Assembly (NCBI RefSeq): GCF_029016285.1
Contig: NZ_CP091975.1
Span: 3,410,001 to 3,474,000 of the forward strand
DNA: 64,000 nucleotides
Direction of reading: 5' to 3'
Source: Vibrio sp. DW001
Lineage (GTDB): Bacteria > Pseudomonadota > Gammaproteobacteria > Enterobacterales > Vibrionaceae
The notes below the pieces were generated by a model. That model ran no database searches and was not told where the DNA came from. It saw only the letters and a program-made list of their open reading frames with translations. The translations under genes were made by a program, and so were the position numbers. This document shows, piece after piece, positions 9,438 through 19,105 of this stretch; position 1 is the first letter of the stretch; every line of letters starts with the position of its first letter.

Positions 9438-10073
9438 ATGAAGGATAAAATGAATATCGTACACATTGAAAATGATTCTTACTGTTCAATCCAACTCAAC
9501 AAGTTGTTACAAAACAACCACTACAGCTACTATAATGAGATATCGGCATCAGAAATCGAAGACGCTATTTATCTAGGTGGCACTTTCTTATATTTCATTG
9601 ATTTCAAAACAGCGATAGACGTCTATAAGCAAATAGAGACGCTGACCGAAAGCAACAAATATTGTTTTACTGTGATTTATGATGCTCCTAAGAAGATTGC
9701 AACTTCAGAGCTGGTCAAACTGGGTAGATTAAGAGGATATTTCTATGTGAGCACTAATGATGAAGAGGTCTTCGATAGCATAAATAGGCTACTTAAGGGA
9801 AAAAGTTCACTTCCCGAAAATATATCCTATCAATTGATCGAGTATTACCAATCGCTGATTCTTCGCTTTAGCGAACCCTATAGCATCAATTTAACTCAAA
9901 GAGAGATACAAGTATTAGAACGTCTTCGTCTTGGATTATCAAATAGTAAACTAGCCGACGAGCTTTTTGTCAGTGAACACACTGTCAAATCTCACCTGTA
10001 TAAAATTTTCAAAAAAATTAGCGTGTCTAAAAGAACTCAAGCCATCGCATGGGCTCACAAATATTTACCTTGA
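9438..10073 (+). CDS. qstR: Competence regulator QstR (LuxR-type)
   Basis: Predicted 211-residue regulator. The C-terminal 65 residues form a LuxR-type helix-turn-helix beginning LTQREIQVLERLRLGLSN, with recognition helix SEHTVKSHLYKIFKKI. The N-terminal half has a receiver-like shape but lacks the acidic pocket of a phosphorylated receiver. Position between ssb and galU is that of QstR in V. cholerae (VC0396 from memory). There it is activated by TfoX and HapR and drives natural-transformation and type VI secretion genes. The start has GAGAGAGAAG just upstream. A VpsT-like regulator would look similar, so the name rests on gene order as well as domain structure. Confidence 0.82.
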   Translation: MKDKMNIVHIENDSYCSIQLNKLLQNNHYSYYNEISASEIEDAIYLGGTFLYFIDFKTAIDVYKQIETLTESNKYCFTVIYDAPKKIATSELVKLGRLRGYFYVSTNDEEVFDSINRLLKGKSSLPENISYQLIEYYQSLILRFSEPYSINLTQREIQVLERLRLGLSNSKLADELFVSEHTVKSHLYKIFKKISVSKRTQAIAWAHKYLP

Positions 10074-10176
10074 TCTAAAGTTTTTAGTTGTATGAACCAA
10101 ATATACAGATTTTTCATATCGCTGTGATATTCTACTAACGATAATAATTAAGAATTGTTCTGTATAGGGTTTATCT

Positions 10177-11052
10177 ATGATCAAAAAATGTCTATTTCCG
10201 GCTGCTGGCTATGGCACCCGCTTTCTCCCAGCAACGAAATCCATGCCTAAAGAGATGATGCCTGTCGTAAATAAGCCACTCATCGAATACGGTGTCGATG
10301 AAGCAATTGAAGCTGGCCTCACTGGTATGTGTGTTGTCACTGGTCGTGGAAAGAATACGCTTATCGATCACTTCGATAAAAATTATGAGCTGGAACATCA
10401 AATTAACGGCACCAATAAAGAAGAGTTGCTTGATGATATTCGTAGAATTATGGATTCTGCTCATTTTACTTATATACGACAGCGAGAAATGAAAGGCTTA
10501 GGTCATGCCATTCTTACTGGTAAAGAATTGATTGGCGACGCTCCTTTTGCTGTTGTACTAGCCGATGACTTATGTGTAAACGAAGAAGGCAATGGTGTAC
10601 TAACTCAAATGGTTGCGCTTTATAAGCAGTTTCGTTGCTCCATTGTTGCTGTACAAGAAGTACCAAAAGAAGATATTCACAAATATGGTGTTATCTCTGG
10701 AGAAATGATTAAAGACGATATTTATCGTGTTGATGATATGGTCGAAAAACCTGAACCAGGGACGGAACCAAGTAACCTCGCTATTATTGGCCGCTATATT
10801 CTAACCCCTGATATCTTCGATATCATTGAAAATACAGAACCCGGCAAAGGCGGTGAGATTCAGATCACCGATGCCCTTTTACAACAAGCGAAATCGGGTT
10901 GTGTATTGGCCTATAAATTCAAAGGTCGCCGCTTTGACTGTGGCAGCGTTGAAGGCTACATAGAAGCAACCAACTATTGCTATCAAAATCTTTACAAAAA
11001 AGATGAGCAAAAGGTTGAGTTGGATAAGCGAACCACTGAAAAAAACATGTAA
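10177..11052 (+). CDS. galU: UTP--glucose-1-phosphate uridylyltransferase GalU
   Basis: Predicted 291-residue cytoplasmic nucleotidyltransferase that makes UDP-glucose from UTP and glucose-1-phosphate, a precursor for polysaccharides and LPS. The nucleotide-binding signature FPAAGYGTRFLPATKSMPKE is at residues 7-26. Also visible are VLADDLC for metal binding, VEKPEPG, and the segment GRYILTP. Length and motifs match GalU of gammaproteobacteria. It is followed by its own terminator and then uvrA. Confidence 0.97.
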   Translation: MIKKCLFPAAGYGTRFLPATKSMPKEMMPVVNKPLIEYGVDEAIEAGLTGMCVVTGRGKNTLIDHFDKNYELEHQINGTNKEELLDDIRRIMDSAHFTYIRQREMKGLGHAILTGKELIGDAPFAVVLADDLCVNEEGNGVLTQMVALYKQFRCSIVAVQEVPKEDIHKYGVISGEMIKDDIYRVDDMVEKPEPGTEPSNLAIIGRYILTPDIFDIIENTEPGKGGEIQITDALLQQAKSGCVLAYKFKGRRFDCGSVEGYIEATNYCYQNLYKKDEQKVELDKRTTEKNM

Positions 11053-11075
11053 ATCATCTTTTCTTATGACAAAAG

Positions 11076-11099
11076 TGCTGCTATCCCGCAGCATTTTTT
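11076..11099 (+). terminator. Rho-independent terminator of galU
   Basis: Stem TGCTGC/GCAGCA with a 6-base loop, followed by six Ts. It lies 24 bases after the galU stop. Confidence 0.85.
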
Positions 11100-11115
11100 G
11101 TGCGTAGGATATCAA

Positions 11116-11131
11116 CTGTTTTTTTATACAG
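11116..11131 (+). promoter_or_regulatory. LexA (SOS) box upstream of uvrA
   Basis: The sequence is CTGT, eight AT-only bases, then ACAG, which fits the gammaproteobacterial LexA operator CTGT-N8-ACAG exactly. It lies 65 bases before the chosen uvrA start. uvrA is a classical SOS gene, so LexA repression is expected. Confidence 0.9.
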
Positions 11132-11195
11132 TATTTCTTGCAGATAAATTTGACTGTGCGATACTTGAGCGATAGCAAGTAAAGTGAGCAGAAAA

Positions 11196-14030
11196 ATGGA
11201 TAAGATAGAAATTCGAGGCGCTAGAACCCACAATCTAAAGAATATTAATTTAACCATTCCCCGCGATAAACTGACCGTTATTACGGGTTTGTCAGGGTCG
11301 GGTAAATCATCACTAGCATTTGACACCCTCTACGCAGAAGGCCAGCGACGATATGTAGAATCATTGTCCGCGTACGCTAGACAATTTCTATCCTTAATGG
11401 AAAAGCCAGATGTAGATCATATTGAAGGGCTTTCTCCTGCGATATCTATAGAACAAAAATCCACTTCACATAACCCTCGTTCTACCGTTGGAACTATTAC
11501 TGAAGTATACGATTACCTCCGACTACTTTACGCACGCGTCGGAGAGCCTCGCTGCCCCATACACAAAGCACCACTGACAGCTCAAACGGTTAGTCAAATG
11601 GTTGATAAAGTTTTGGAGCTTCCCGAAGGCTCTAAAATGATGCTACTTGCGCCTATTGTTAAAGAGCGTAAAGGTGAGCATACCAAAACGCTAGAAAATC
11701 TAGCGGCTCAAGGTTTCATTCGCGCGCGCATTGATGGGGAAACTTGTGATCTAACCGATCCACCAACATTAGAACTCCATAAAAAACACACTATAGAGGT
11801 TGTTGTCGATAGATTTAAAGTAAGAGATGACCTCCATCAAAGACTTGCAGAATCATTCGAAACCTCATTAGAGCTGTCTGGTGGTATTGCCGCGGTGTGT
11901 TGGATGGATGACCAAAAGAAAAACGACATTATTTTTTCTGCAAACTTTGCCTGCCCACATTGTGGGTACAGCATGCAGGAACTAGAACCGAGATTATTCT
12001 CATTCAATAATCCGGCGGGGGCTTGTGCAACATGTGATGGATTAGGTGTACAACAATACTTTGATCCAAGTAGAGTCATCCTTGATGATAATCTAAGTAT
12101 TGCAGAAGGTGCGATTAAAGGCTGGGATCAAAAAAATTATTATTACTTTCAAATGTTGACATCCTTGGCCGATCACTACAACTTTGACCTATTTTCTCCA
12201 TTTAAATCTTTATCTAAAAAAATTCAAGATACTATTTTAAAGGGGTCAGGAAAAACAGAAGTCGAATTCAAATATATCAATGATCGTGGAGATATCCGCG
12301 TTAAGCGACACCCATTTGAAGGGATCCTTAATACATTAGAAAGACGTTATCGAGAAACTGAATCCAATACTGTTAGAGAAGATTTAACCAAATATATTTC
12401 TACAAAGTCTTGTACTAGTTGTGATGGCACTCGTTTGAGAACTGAAGCCAGAAATGTTTTTCTTGAGGATACACCATTACCCGATATCGTTGAAATGAGC
12501 ATCGGTGATGCAATAGCGTTTTTTGAAAGCCTTTCTTTATCTGGGCAAAAAGCGCAAATAGCTGAAAAAGTAATGAAAGAGATTAATGACCGTTTACAAT
12601 TTTTGGTCAATGTGGGCCTCAACTACCTTAATCTATCACGAAGCGCTGAAACGCTTTCCGGTGGTGAAGCCCAAAGGATTAGGCTCGCAAGCCAAATTGG
12701 TGCGGGATTAGTAGGTGTCATGTATGTACTTGATGAACCATCAATTGGCCTACATCAGCGTGATAATGAACGCTTACTAAAAACACTCACCCATCTTCGG
12801 GATCTAGGTAATACAGTACTCGTCGTAGAGCATGATGAAGAAGCTATTCGCGCCGCCGACCATGTTATTGACATCGGCCCTGGAGCTGGAATTCACGGTG
12901 GTAGAGTCGTCGCAGAAGGAACAATGCAACAAATTCTTGATAGCCCTGAGTCTCTCACCGGTCAATATTTAAGCGGTGTAAAAGAGATCAGTATTCCGAA
13001 AAAAAGAACGCCTAGAAACACAAAAAAAACCGTCGAGTTGATTGGAGCAACGGGAAATAATCTAAAAGATATAACCTTTTCCCTACCGGTAGGGTTATTT
13101 ACTTGTATAACTGGTGTATCGGGTTCAGGAAAATCGACTCTAATTAATGACACCTTCTACAAAATTGCTCAAACTCAGCTAAACGGCGCAACAACCGCGG
13201 TGCCGGCCCCTTATAAGAAAATAAAAGGTCTAGAGCACTTCGACAAGGTCATCGATATTGATCAAAGCCCAATAGGCCGAACACCCCGTTCAAATCCAGC
13301 CACTTACACTGGTATTTTCACTCCAATTCGAGAGCTATTCGCTGGTACACAAGAATCTCGTTCACGAGGTTATAAACCAGGGCGATTCAGTTTTAACGTC
13401 CGTGGTGGCCGGTGTGAGGCTTGTCAAGGTGATGGTGTTATTAAGGTTGAAATGCACTTCTTGCCTGATATTTATGTGCCATGTGATGTTTGCAAAGGCA
13501 AACGCTACAACCGTGAAACCTTGGAAGTAAGATACAAGGGGAAATCTATCGATGAAGTGCTGCAAATGACGGTGGAAAATGCTAGAGAATATTTTTCCCC
13601 GGTGCCAGTGATTGCACGAAAACTACAAACATTGATGGATGTTGGTCTATCTTATATACGACTAGGTCAAGCCGCTACAACGCTTTCTGGTGGCGAAGCA
13701 CAACGAGTAAAACTTGCAAAAGAACTATCTAAACGCGATACAGGCCAAACACTATACATCTTGGATGAACCGACAACAGGCCTTCATTTCCACGATATTC
13801 AACAACTATTAACTGTACTACATAGGTTAAGAGACCACGGTAATACCGTTGTGGTTATTGAGCATAATTTAGATGTAGTCAAAACGGCTGATTGGGTAAT
13901 TGATCTCGGGCCTGAAGGTGGTAATGGTGGTGGCGAAATTATAGCTGAAGGAACACCAGAAGACGTCGCTAAGGTTAAAGGGTCTCATACAGCACGGTTT
14001 TTGAAACCCATGCTAAAATCTAAAAAATAG
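11196..14030 (+). CDS. uvrA: Excinuclease ABC subunit A UvrA
   Basis: Predicted 944-residue DNA-damage sensor of nucleotide excision repair; it forms a dimer and loads UvrB. It has two ABC ATPase modules: Walker A GLSGSGKS near residue 31 and GVSGSGKS near residue 640, and two signature motifs beginning LSGGEAQR. Zinc-binding cysteine pairs are visible (CPHCGYS, CATC; CEAC, CDVC). The ATG at 11196 gives the usual [14 protein letters not shown]; a GTG four codons upstream is possible. A LexA box precedes it. Its terminator lies just before pglL. Confidence 0.97.
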   Translation: MDKIEIRGARTHNLKNINLTIPRDKLTVITGLSGSGKSSLAFDTLYAEGQRRYVESLSAYARQFLSLMEKPDVDHIEGLSPAISIEQKSTSHNPRSTVGTITEVYDYLRLLYARVGEPRCPIHKAPLTAQTVSQMVDKVLELPEGSKMMLLAPIVKERKGEHTKTLENLAAQGFIRARIDGETCDLTDPPTLELHKKHTIEVVVDRFKVRDDLHQRLAESFETSLELSGGIAAVCWMDDQKKNDIIFSANFACPHCGYSMQELEPRLFSFNNPAGACATCDGLGVQQYFDPSRVILDDNLSIAEGAIKGWDQKNYYYFQMLTSLADHYNFDLFSPFKSLSKKIQDTILKGSGKTEVEFKYINDRGDIRVKRHPFEGILNTLERRYRETESNTVREDLTKYISTKSCTSCDGTRLRTEARNVFLEDTPLPDIVEMSIGDAIAFFESLSLSGQKAQIAEKVMKEINDRLQFLVNVGLNYLNLSRSAETLSGGEAQRIRLASQIGAGLVGVMYVLDEPSIGLHQRDNERLLKTLTHLRDLGNTVLVVEHDEEAIRAADHVIDIGPGAGIHGGRVVAEGTMQQILDSPESLTGQYLSGVKEISIPKKRTPRNTKKTVELIGATGNNLKDITFSLPVGLFTCITGVSGSGKSTLINDTFYKIAQTQLNGATTAVPAPYKKIKGLEHFDKVIDIDQSPIGRTPRSNPATYTGIFTPIRELFAGTQESRSRGYKPGRFSFNVRGGRCEACQGDGVIKVEMHFLPDIYVPCDVCKGKRYNRETLEVRYKGKSIDEVLQMTVENAREYFSPVPVIARKLQTLMDVGLSYIRLGQAATTLSGGEAQRVKLAKELSKRDTGQTLYILDEPTTGLHFHDIQQLLTVLHRLRDHGNTVVVIEHNLDVVKTADWVIDLGPEGGNGGGEIIAEGTPEDVAKVKGSHTARFLKPMLKSKK

Positions 14031-14114
14031 TCCAGAACAAATATGTGATTTTAAACATCACCCGCGTTAAAAACAATAGACTCTAGGTAGTCTTTAAAAA
14101 AAAAGGTACAGTAG

Positions 14115-14139
14115 AAAAGCGAGCGAAGCTCGCTTTTTA
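14115..14139 (+). terminator. Rho-independent terminator of uvrA
   Basis: A 10-bp stem AAAAGCGAGC/GCTCGCTTTT with a GAA loop and a T run. It lies 16 bases before the next start codon, so pglL probably depends on readthrough or on a promoter close upstream. Confidence 0.88.
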
Positions 14140-14154
14140 TTTAGGGATCCAATA

Positions 14155-15987
14155 ATGGCTATCATTCACCTTAGTGGGACAAGACTCGCTCCTCAGAAAG
14201 CTAAGGCGCCGCTTAACCGCACATTTATGTTCGCAATTGGCTTTGTATTTATCATCGCCATGCACATTTATATCCCAAATTTAGATGGCATAGGGTTAGC
14301 TCTCCCATTCAATACCCTCATTTGGGCTTGCCTTGGATTAATCATTGCCATTGGCTTCTACCATATTGCTAGCACAAAGCGGATTCGCTACACCAAGTTA
14401 ACCATTGTCCTATTGATCTGTTGTCTCATACTAACGTTACCTATTTTTTATCCAATAGCTAATCTCTGGCTCCTCACACTACCTCGGCTCGCTAGTCTTT
14501 GGTCTGGATGGTTATTTTTCGTCGTATTGCAGCAATTTAATCTCAGTAATCTCCATAAACAACGTTTACTTTGGTTTATTGTCATCGCCGCCATAATCGA
14601 AGTAATACTTGGCTATGTTCAGTTTTTCAATTTATTACCGAAGGAACTACTTGGTTCCAACACATTCACTAAAATGCCCTTTGGTATTTTCCAAGACCCC
14701 AGTGTCATGGTTAGTTTCATATCTACTGGTCTCGTTATCTCTGGGTATTTGCTTGCGAGACAACAAAGAAAGTATGGTCAAAAAGTAAGTCGAACACTGT
14801 TTCTTTACTTAGTACCACTGATCACTGCCCCCTTAATTATCATTCTTGCACGTGAATTAGAATGGATAGGTACGGCATTCGGTTTTGTTATTATTGCAAC
14901 CTATCTGTATCGCTTCTCAACACCACAAAGATTCAGCGGTTGGATATCATCGTCAGTGGCCGGAATAGGGTTTGGTTTGATGCTTATTTCCGCCAATAGC
15001 GTTGACGCGCAGTCCTTTCAAAAACAACAAATAGAAAGATCTACGTTATTTCCACAAGCGATAGATATGCTCATAGAGAAACCTTTTACTGGATACGGAT
15101 ATGGTCGATTTGAACCCGAATATATTTTGTATTCTGCAAGACAACATCAATTAAATTCGGATTATCCGGTAGGATATTCATCTGTCGAGCATCCATTAAA
15201 TGAAACTCTTTATTGGGGAATCGAAGGAGGACTGATTCCAATTGTAGGTATTTTCCTTGCGATGATAATGGTGCTGTTCAAAATATACTCTGCACGTAGA
15301 GGAACTCGATTAGCCATATTTAGCCTATTTATACCTATCGTGCTGCATAGCCAGATGGGCGCACCTTTTTATCATTCGGCTATTCATTGGTTAGTTTTCA
15401 TCATACTTTTATATTGGATCGATCAAAGAACCTCAAAATACAAAATCCACTCTATTTCTAAGATTACTAAGGTTCTGATAAGAAGCACTAGCTTTGTTGT
15501 TCCAACGGTCACATCTGCTTATATGTTGATGGCATTACAAACCAATATGACATTGTTCAGGTTTGAACACTCTTTTCCAAAAGACTCAAGAATTCTGACA
15601 CAGACTGTCTATCCCATATCACAGCAATTGCGCTACGAGTGGAATCTATACAGTGCCTCTCTTAAGCAAGGGTTATTAACCGGCGATGCGCTTGCCATCA
15701 AACAGTACATAGTCTGGGCTTTACAAGCCATTAGACAAAAACCACAAGAATTATATTACAGCAATCTGATCATGGCTTATTTAGGTTTAGGTGAAATAAG
15801 CAAAGCAAATCAAATACGTTCAGAAGCCAGCTTCTTATTTCCAAATCATGACTTTTCAACCATAGACATAGAACCCATTGCTGTAGATGAAGAGTACAAC
15901 CAAAATGCTGAAAATAATGTGATTGAAGAAGAGAGTAATTCGATTGAGTCTGATACTAGAAAAGAAGAGGGAGCGACTAAAAAGTAG
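14155..15987 (+). CDS. pglL: PglL-type O-oligosaccharyltransferase / Wzy-family membrane protein
   Basis: Predicted 610-residue inner-membrane protein with about a dozen hydrophobic segments in the first 460 residues and a soluble C-terminal tail with helical (TPR-like) character. The large periplasmic loop contains a Wzy_C/PglL-type motif around GYGYGRFEPEY and the histidine-containing segment SVEHPLNETLYWG. Such enzymes move lipid-linked glycans onto protein serines (PglL) or onto lipid A (WaaL). The location next to uvrA matches the V. cholerae gene reported as pglL (VC0393, from memory). Possible substrates such as pilins are inference. The family cannot be fully told apart from O-antigen ligase by sequence alone. 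Confidence 0.72.
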   Translation: MAIIHLSGTRLAPQKAKAPLNRTFMFAIGFVFIIAMHIYIPNLDGIGLALPFNTLIWACLGLIIAIGFYHIASTKRIRYTKLTIVLLICCLILTLPIFYPIANLWLLTLPRLASLWSGWLFFVVLQQFNLSNLHKQRLLWFIVIAAIIEVILGYVQFFNLLPKELLGSNTFTKMPFGIFQDPSVMVSFISTGLVISGYLLARQQRKYGQKVSRTLFLYLVPLITAPLIIILARELEWIGTAFGFVIIATYLYRFSTPQRFSGWISSSVAGIGFGLMLISANSVDAQSFQKQQIERSTLFPQAIDMLIEKPFTGYGYGRFEPEYILYSARQHQLNSDYPVGYSSVEHPLNETLYWGIEGGLIPIVGIFLAMIMVLFKIYSARRGTRLAIFSLFIPIVLHSQMGAPFYHSAIHWLVFIILLYWIDQRTSKYKIHSISKITKVLIRSTSFVVPTVTSAYMLMALQTNMTLFRFEHSFPKDSRILTQTVYPISQQLRYEWNLYSASLKQGLLTGDALAIKQYIVWALQAIRQKPQELYYSNLIMAYLGLGEISKANQIRSEASFLFPNHDFSTIDIEPIAVDEEYNQNAENNVIEEESNSIESDTRKEEGATKK

Positions 15988-16015
15988 AGTGGTACAAACC
16001 ACCCTACTTACGAAC

Positions 16016-17137
16016 TTATTGATTTAAAGTCTCGTCCAACGCTTTTAGACATAGAGCCACGTTTTCATTTCTCGAGGCGTACCCCATCAACCCTATACGC
16101 CATGTCTTTCCAGCTAATGCTCCTAAACCAGCACCTATTTCTAAGTTATAGTCATTAAGTAGCGTTGCTCTAACGGCACCATCGTCTACCCCTTCAGGTA
16201 TATAGACGGCATTGAGTTGTGGCAGTCGATAATCTTCATCTACTACAAATTGAATCCCCATCAACTCTAAACCAGTCTTTAATTTTTCATACATGATCTG
16301 ATGCCGTTTCCATGCATTCTCCAACCCTTCATTTTTTAGTAACAACAAGGCTTCATGCAGAGCATAAAGGCTATTCACCGGTGCCGTGTGATGATAGCTA
16401 CGTTTACCTTCACCATTCCAGTAACCCAATACTAAACTTTGATCTAAAAACCAACTTTGCACAGGTGACTGTCTATTTTGAATGCGCTGAATAGCCGCTG
16501 CAGAAAAAGTCAAAGGAGATAGACCAGGCACACAGGACAAACATTTCTGACTACCGGAATACACGGCATCTAATCCCCATTCGTCTACTTTCAACGGCAC
16601 GCCTCCAAGCGAAGTCACCGCGTCAACAATGGTCAAGACCCCTCTCTCTTGTGCTAAAGAAGCCAAAGCTTGTGCGTCACTGAGAGCACCTGTAGAGGTT
16701 TCAGCATGTACGAAGGCTAAAATTTTTGCATCAGAGTTAGCGTCAAGGGCATCTCTTACTTTTCTAACGTCAACAGGTTCGCCCCATTCATTATCAACCA
16801 CGACAGCTTCACCACCGCAGCGGATGACATTTTCACGCATCCTTTCACCAAACACACCATTTCGGCACACAACCACTTTATCGCCAGCTTCTACTAGGTT
16901 GACAAAACAAGCCTCCATACCAGCACTACCGGGTGCAGATACCGCAATAGTAAACGTGTTCTCTGTTTGGAAGGCGTATTTAAGAAGCTGTTTTAGTTCG
17001 TCCATCATATTGATAAATAATGGGTCAAGATGCCCTATCGTTGGACGACTCAACGCTTGCAAAACTTGCGGTGATATATCTGAAGGACCGGGGCCCATTA
17101 ATGTTCTATGAGGAGGTATAAAGCTCTGTATCGTCAT
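16016..17137 (-). CDS. Class V aminotransferase (alanine--glyoxylate / serine--pyruvate type)
   Basis: Predicted 373-residue PLP enzyme of aspartate aminotransferase fold type I, class V. The N-terminus LMGPGPSDISPQVLQAL is typical of alanine-glyoxylate or serine-glyoxylate aminotransferases. The PLP aspartate lies in TIVDAVTSLGG, and the Schiff-base lysine in GSQKCLSCVPGL. It would move an amino group between alanine or serine and glyoxylate or pyruvate in the cytoplasm; the exact substrate is not shown by the sequence. It is convergent with pglL, with only 28 bases between the stops, and divergent from lysC. Confidence 0.82.
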   Translation of the reverse strand: MTIQSFIPPHRTLMGPGPSDISPQVLQALSRPTIGHLDPLFINMMDELKQLLKYAFQTENTFTIAVSAPGSAGMEACFVNLVEAGDKVVVCRNGVFGERMRENVIRCGGEAVVVDNEWGEPVDVRKVRDALDANSDAKILAFVHAETSTGALSDAQALASLAQERGVLTIVDAVTSLGGVPLKVDEWGLDAVYSGSQKCLSCVPGLSPLTFSAAAIQRIQNRQSPVQSWFLDQSLVLGYWNGEGKRSYHHTAPVNSLYALHEALLLLKNEGLENAWKRHQIMYEKLKTGLELMGIQFVVDEDYRLPQLNAVYIPEGVDDGAVRATLLNDYNLEIGAGLGALAGKTWRIGLMGYASRNENVALCLKALDETLNQ

Positions 17138-17361
17138 AATTATTCCTTTTATAAGACGCGTAGGGTATTAAAGACTAACTCATAATTCACCATCCAACAA
17201 TTCGACTCTAGTATAGAGGTCAAACCACTTGTTCAAGGACCGTTTGTACATTGTATAAATACTGGGCAAATATTAGTTTTAGCAATTGACATTTAGACGT
17301 CAACATCGTTCAATGAATAGGTCTGGATTTGTTTGAACTTGATTTAGATAATTCGCTTTAT

Positions 17362-17533
17362 AGCAGAAGAGGAGCATTGCCCAGGCAAGTGTTTTGTGGA
17401 GCCTTAACTCCGAGACAAAGCAATCAGGGGGAGCAGTGCCGAGATGATATTTCATTGAGTGTGAATAATTATCGGTTGAGTAGGCTGAATCCTACCAATT
17501 GTCACCAACCTTGTTTGGTGAAGAGCTTCTGAG
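17362..17533 (+). promoter_or_regulatory. Lysine riboswitch (L box) of lysC
   Basis: The leader matches the known lysC lysine riboswitch of E. coli in order and spacing. It has AGAAGAGGAGC at the 5' side, then GGAGCC, GGGGGAGCAGTGCCGAGATG, the block GGCTGAATCC, TTGTCACC, and the closing CTTCTG, which pairs with CAGAAG at 17364-17369 to form stem P1. Lysine binding should turn down the aspartokinase gene that follows. The expression platform lies between 17534 and the start codon; I cannot resolve whether it acts on transcription or translation. The rest of the gap (17138-17361) should hold the lysC and aminotransferase promoters. Confidence 0.93.
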
Positions 17534-17636
17534 GTCCGCATCCATATCTAATGCTTTTCCTCTGCTCTAGTAATCTCTCTTCAATATAACAAAAATAGAA
17601 ATACTGTTAATTTGAATACATACAGGGAGAAATGCC

Positions 17637-18995
17637 GTGAGCGCATTCAATGTAGCAAAATTTGGTGGCACAAGCGTCGCCAACTTTGAAGCCATGAGCC
17701 GTTGTGCTGAAATAATCGAGAACAACCCAAACACAAAACTTATCGTCATTAGTGCTTGCTCTGGTGTGACAAACTTGTTGGTTGAGTTGGCTAATGGTGT
17801 TCAAGACGAACAACGTCGTCGTGTTGTCATTGAACAACTTGAAGATATCCATTATGCCATCATTGATAAACTCGCCGACCCTTTAGAAACAGAACAATCA
17901 GTTGCCTCTTTATTAAAGAGCGTGGCATCGGCTGCTGAAGCGGCATCATTCCAAAGTAGCGATAAACTCACAGATCACATGGTTGCTTATGGCGAACGGA
18001 TGTCAACCCACTTGCTCACTCAAATACTAAGAGAGCGCGGCTTAAGTGCGGTACGTTTTAACATTCGCGATATGATGAGAACCAACAGCGCCTACGGAAA
18101 AGCAGAACCAGAACTAGATTCGGTTGCCAAACTAGCACAAGAAAAACTCATCCCTTTATGCCGCGATAATGTTGTCGTTACACAAGGCTTTATTGGCGCT
18201 GATATAGATGGTAATACTACGACATTTGGCCGTGGCGGCAGTGATTATAGTGCAGCATTAATCGCAGAATCGGTTGAAGCTTCTGGCCTTGAGATTTGGA
18301 CCGATGTTCCTGGTATTTACACGACAGATCCACGCATAGTAGCGAAGGCAGCACCCATCCCTGAAATCAGTTTCAGTGAAGCCTCCGAAATGGCCAACTT
18401 CGGAGCCAAAATACTACACCCATCGACACTAGTTCCCGCATTGCGCCATGGTATTCCCGTGTTCGTAGGTTCATCTAAAGAGCCAGAAAAAGGAGGGACT
18501 TGGATCAGACAAAAAGTAGGAAGTTCACCGCTGTTTAGAGCATTAGCATTACGCGGAAACCAAACCATGGTAACGCTGCGTAGTCCGAATATGTTTCAAG
18601 CGTATGGTTTCTTAGCCGACGTGTTTAAAATTCTAGCGAAGTATAAGATTTCCGTTGATCTAATCACTACATCAGAAGTAAGTGTATCGCTTACTCTTGA
18701 TCAAACGAACACATCCGGTGGCGCGCCAGAACTACCCATTGACGCCCAAAAAGAGCTTGAAGAACTTTGTACTGTAGAAGTAGAGCAAAATCTCTGTTTG
18801 GTCGCGCTTATTGGCAACAATATGAGTGAATGCAAAGGTTACGCAAAAAAAGTATTCAGTACATTAGAAGACTTCAATCTACGCATGATTTGCTATGGTG
18901 CGAGTCCGCACAATTTGTGCTTCTTAGTACGTTCTGTTGATTCCCGTCGGGCCGTTCAGGATCTACATAGAGAATTATTCGAGCTACGTGAGTAA
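17637..18995 (+). CDS. lysC: Lysine-sensitive aspartokinase III LysC
   Basis: Predicted 452-residue kinase that phosphorylates aspartate, the first step to lysine, threonine and methionine. The kinase signature VAKFGGTSVANFEAM is at residues 6-20. TTFGRGGSDYSAAL and WTDVPGIYTTDPR follow. The C-terminal third holds two ACT domains that bind lysine. Single-function length (no homoserine dehydrogenase domain) and the riboswitch identify the lysine-controlled isoenzyme. The start is GTG with GGGAG seven bases upstream. Confidence 0.95.
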   Translation: MSAFNVAKFGGTSVANFEAMSRCAEIIENNPNTKLIVISACSGVTNLLVELANGVQDEQRRRVVIEQLEDIHYAIIDKLADPLETEQSVASLLKSVASAAEAASFQSSDKLTDHMVAYGERMSTHLLTQILRERGLSAVRFNIRDMMRTNSAYGKAEPELDSVAKLAQEKLIPLCRDNVVVTQGFIGADIDGNTTTFGRGGSDYSAALIAESVEASGLEIWTDVPGIYTTDPRIVAKAAPIPEISFSEASEMANFGAKILHPSTLVPALRHGIPVFVGSSKEPEKGGTWIRQKVGSSPLFRALALRGNQTMVTLRSPNMFQAYGFLADVFKILAKYKISVDLITTSEVSVSLTLDQTNTSGGAPELPIDAQKELEELCTVEVEQNLCLVALIGNNMSECKGYAKKVFSTLEDFNLRMICYGASPHNLCFLVRSVDSRRAVQDLHRELFELRE

Positions 18996-19010
18996 TGGTC
19001 TTCGAATAAA

Positions 19011-19040
19011 AAGGCTTGGTATCTTTAACCAAGCCTTTTT
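19011..19040. terminator. Bidirectional terminator between lysC and metH
   Basis: A 10-bp stem AAGGCTTGGT/ACCAAGCCTT with a 7-base loop, flanked by A and T runs on the two sides. It can serve lysC (plus) and metH (minus), which converge here. Confidence 0.88.
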
Positions 19041-19105
19041 ATTCATCCTTCTTTGTCTTCTATCGTGTCGTCAAAGTCTGTCATGTTTAGCAATAGCTTC
19101 CACTA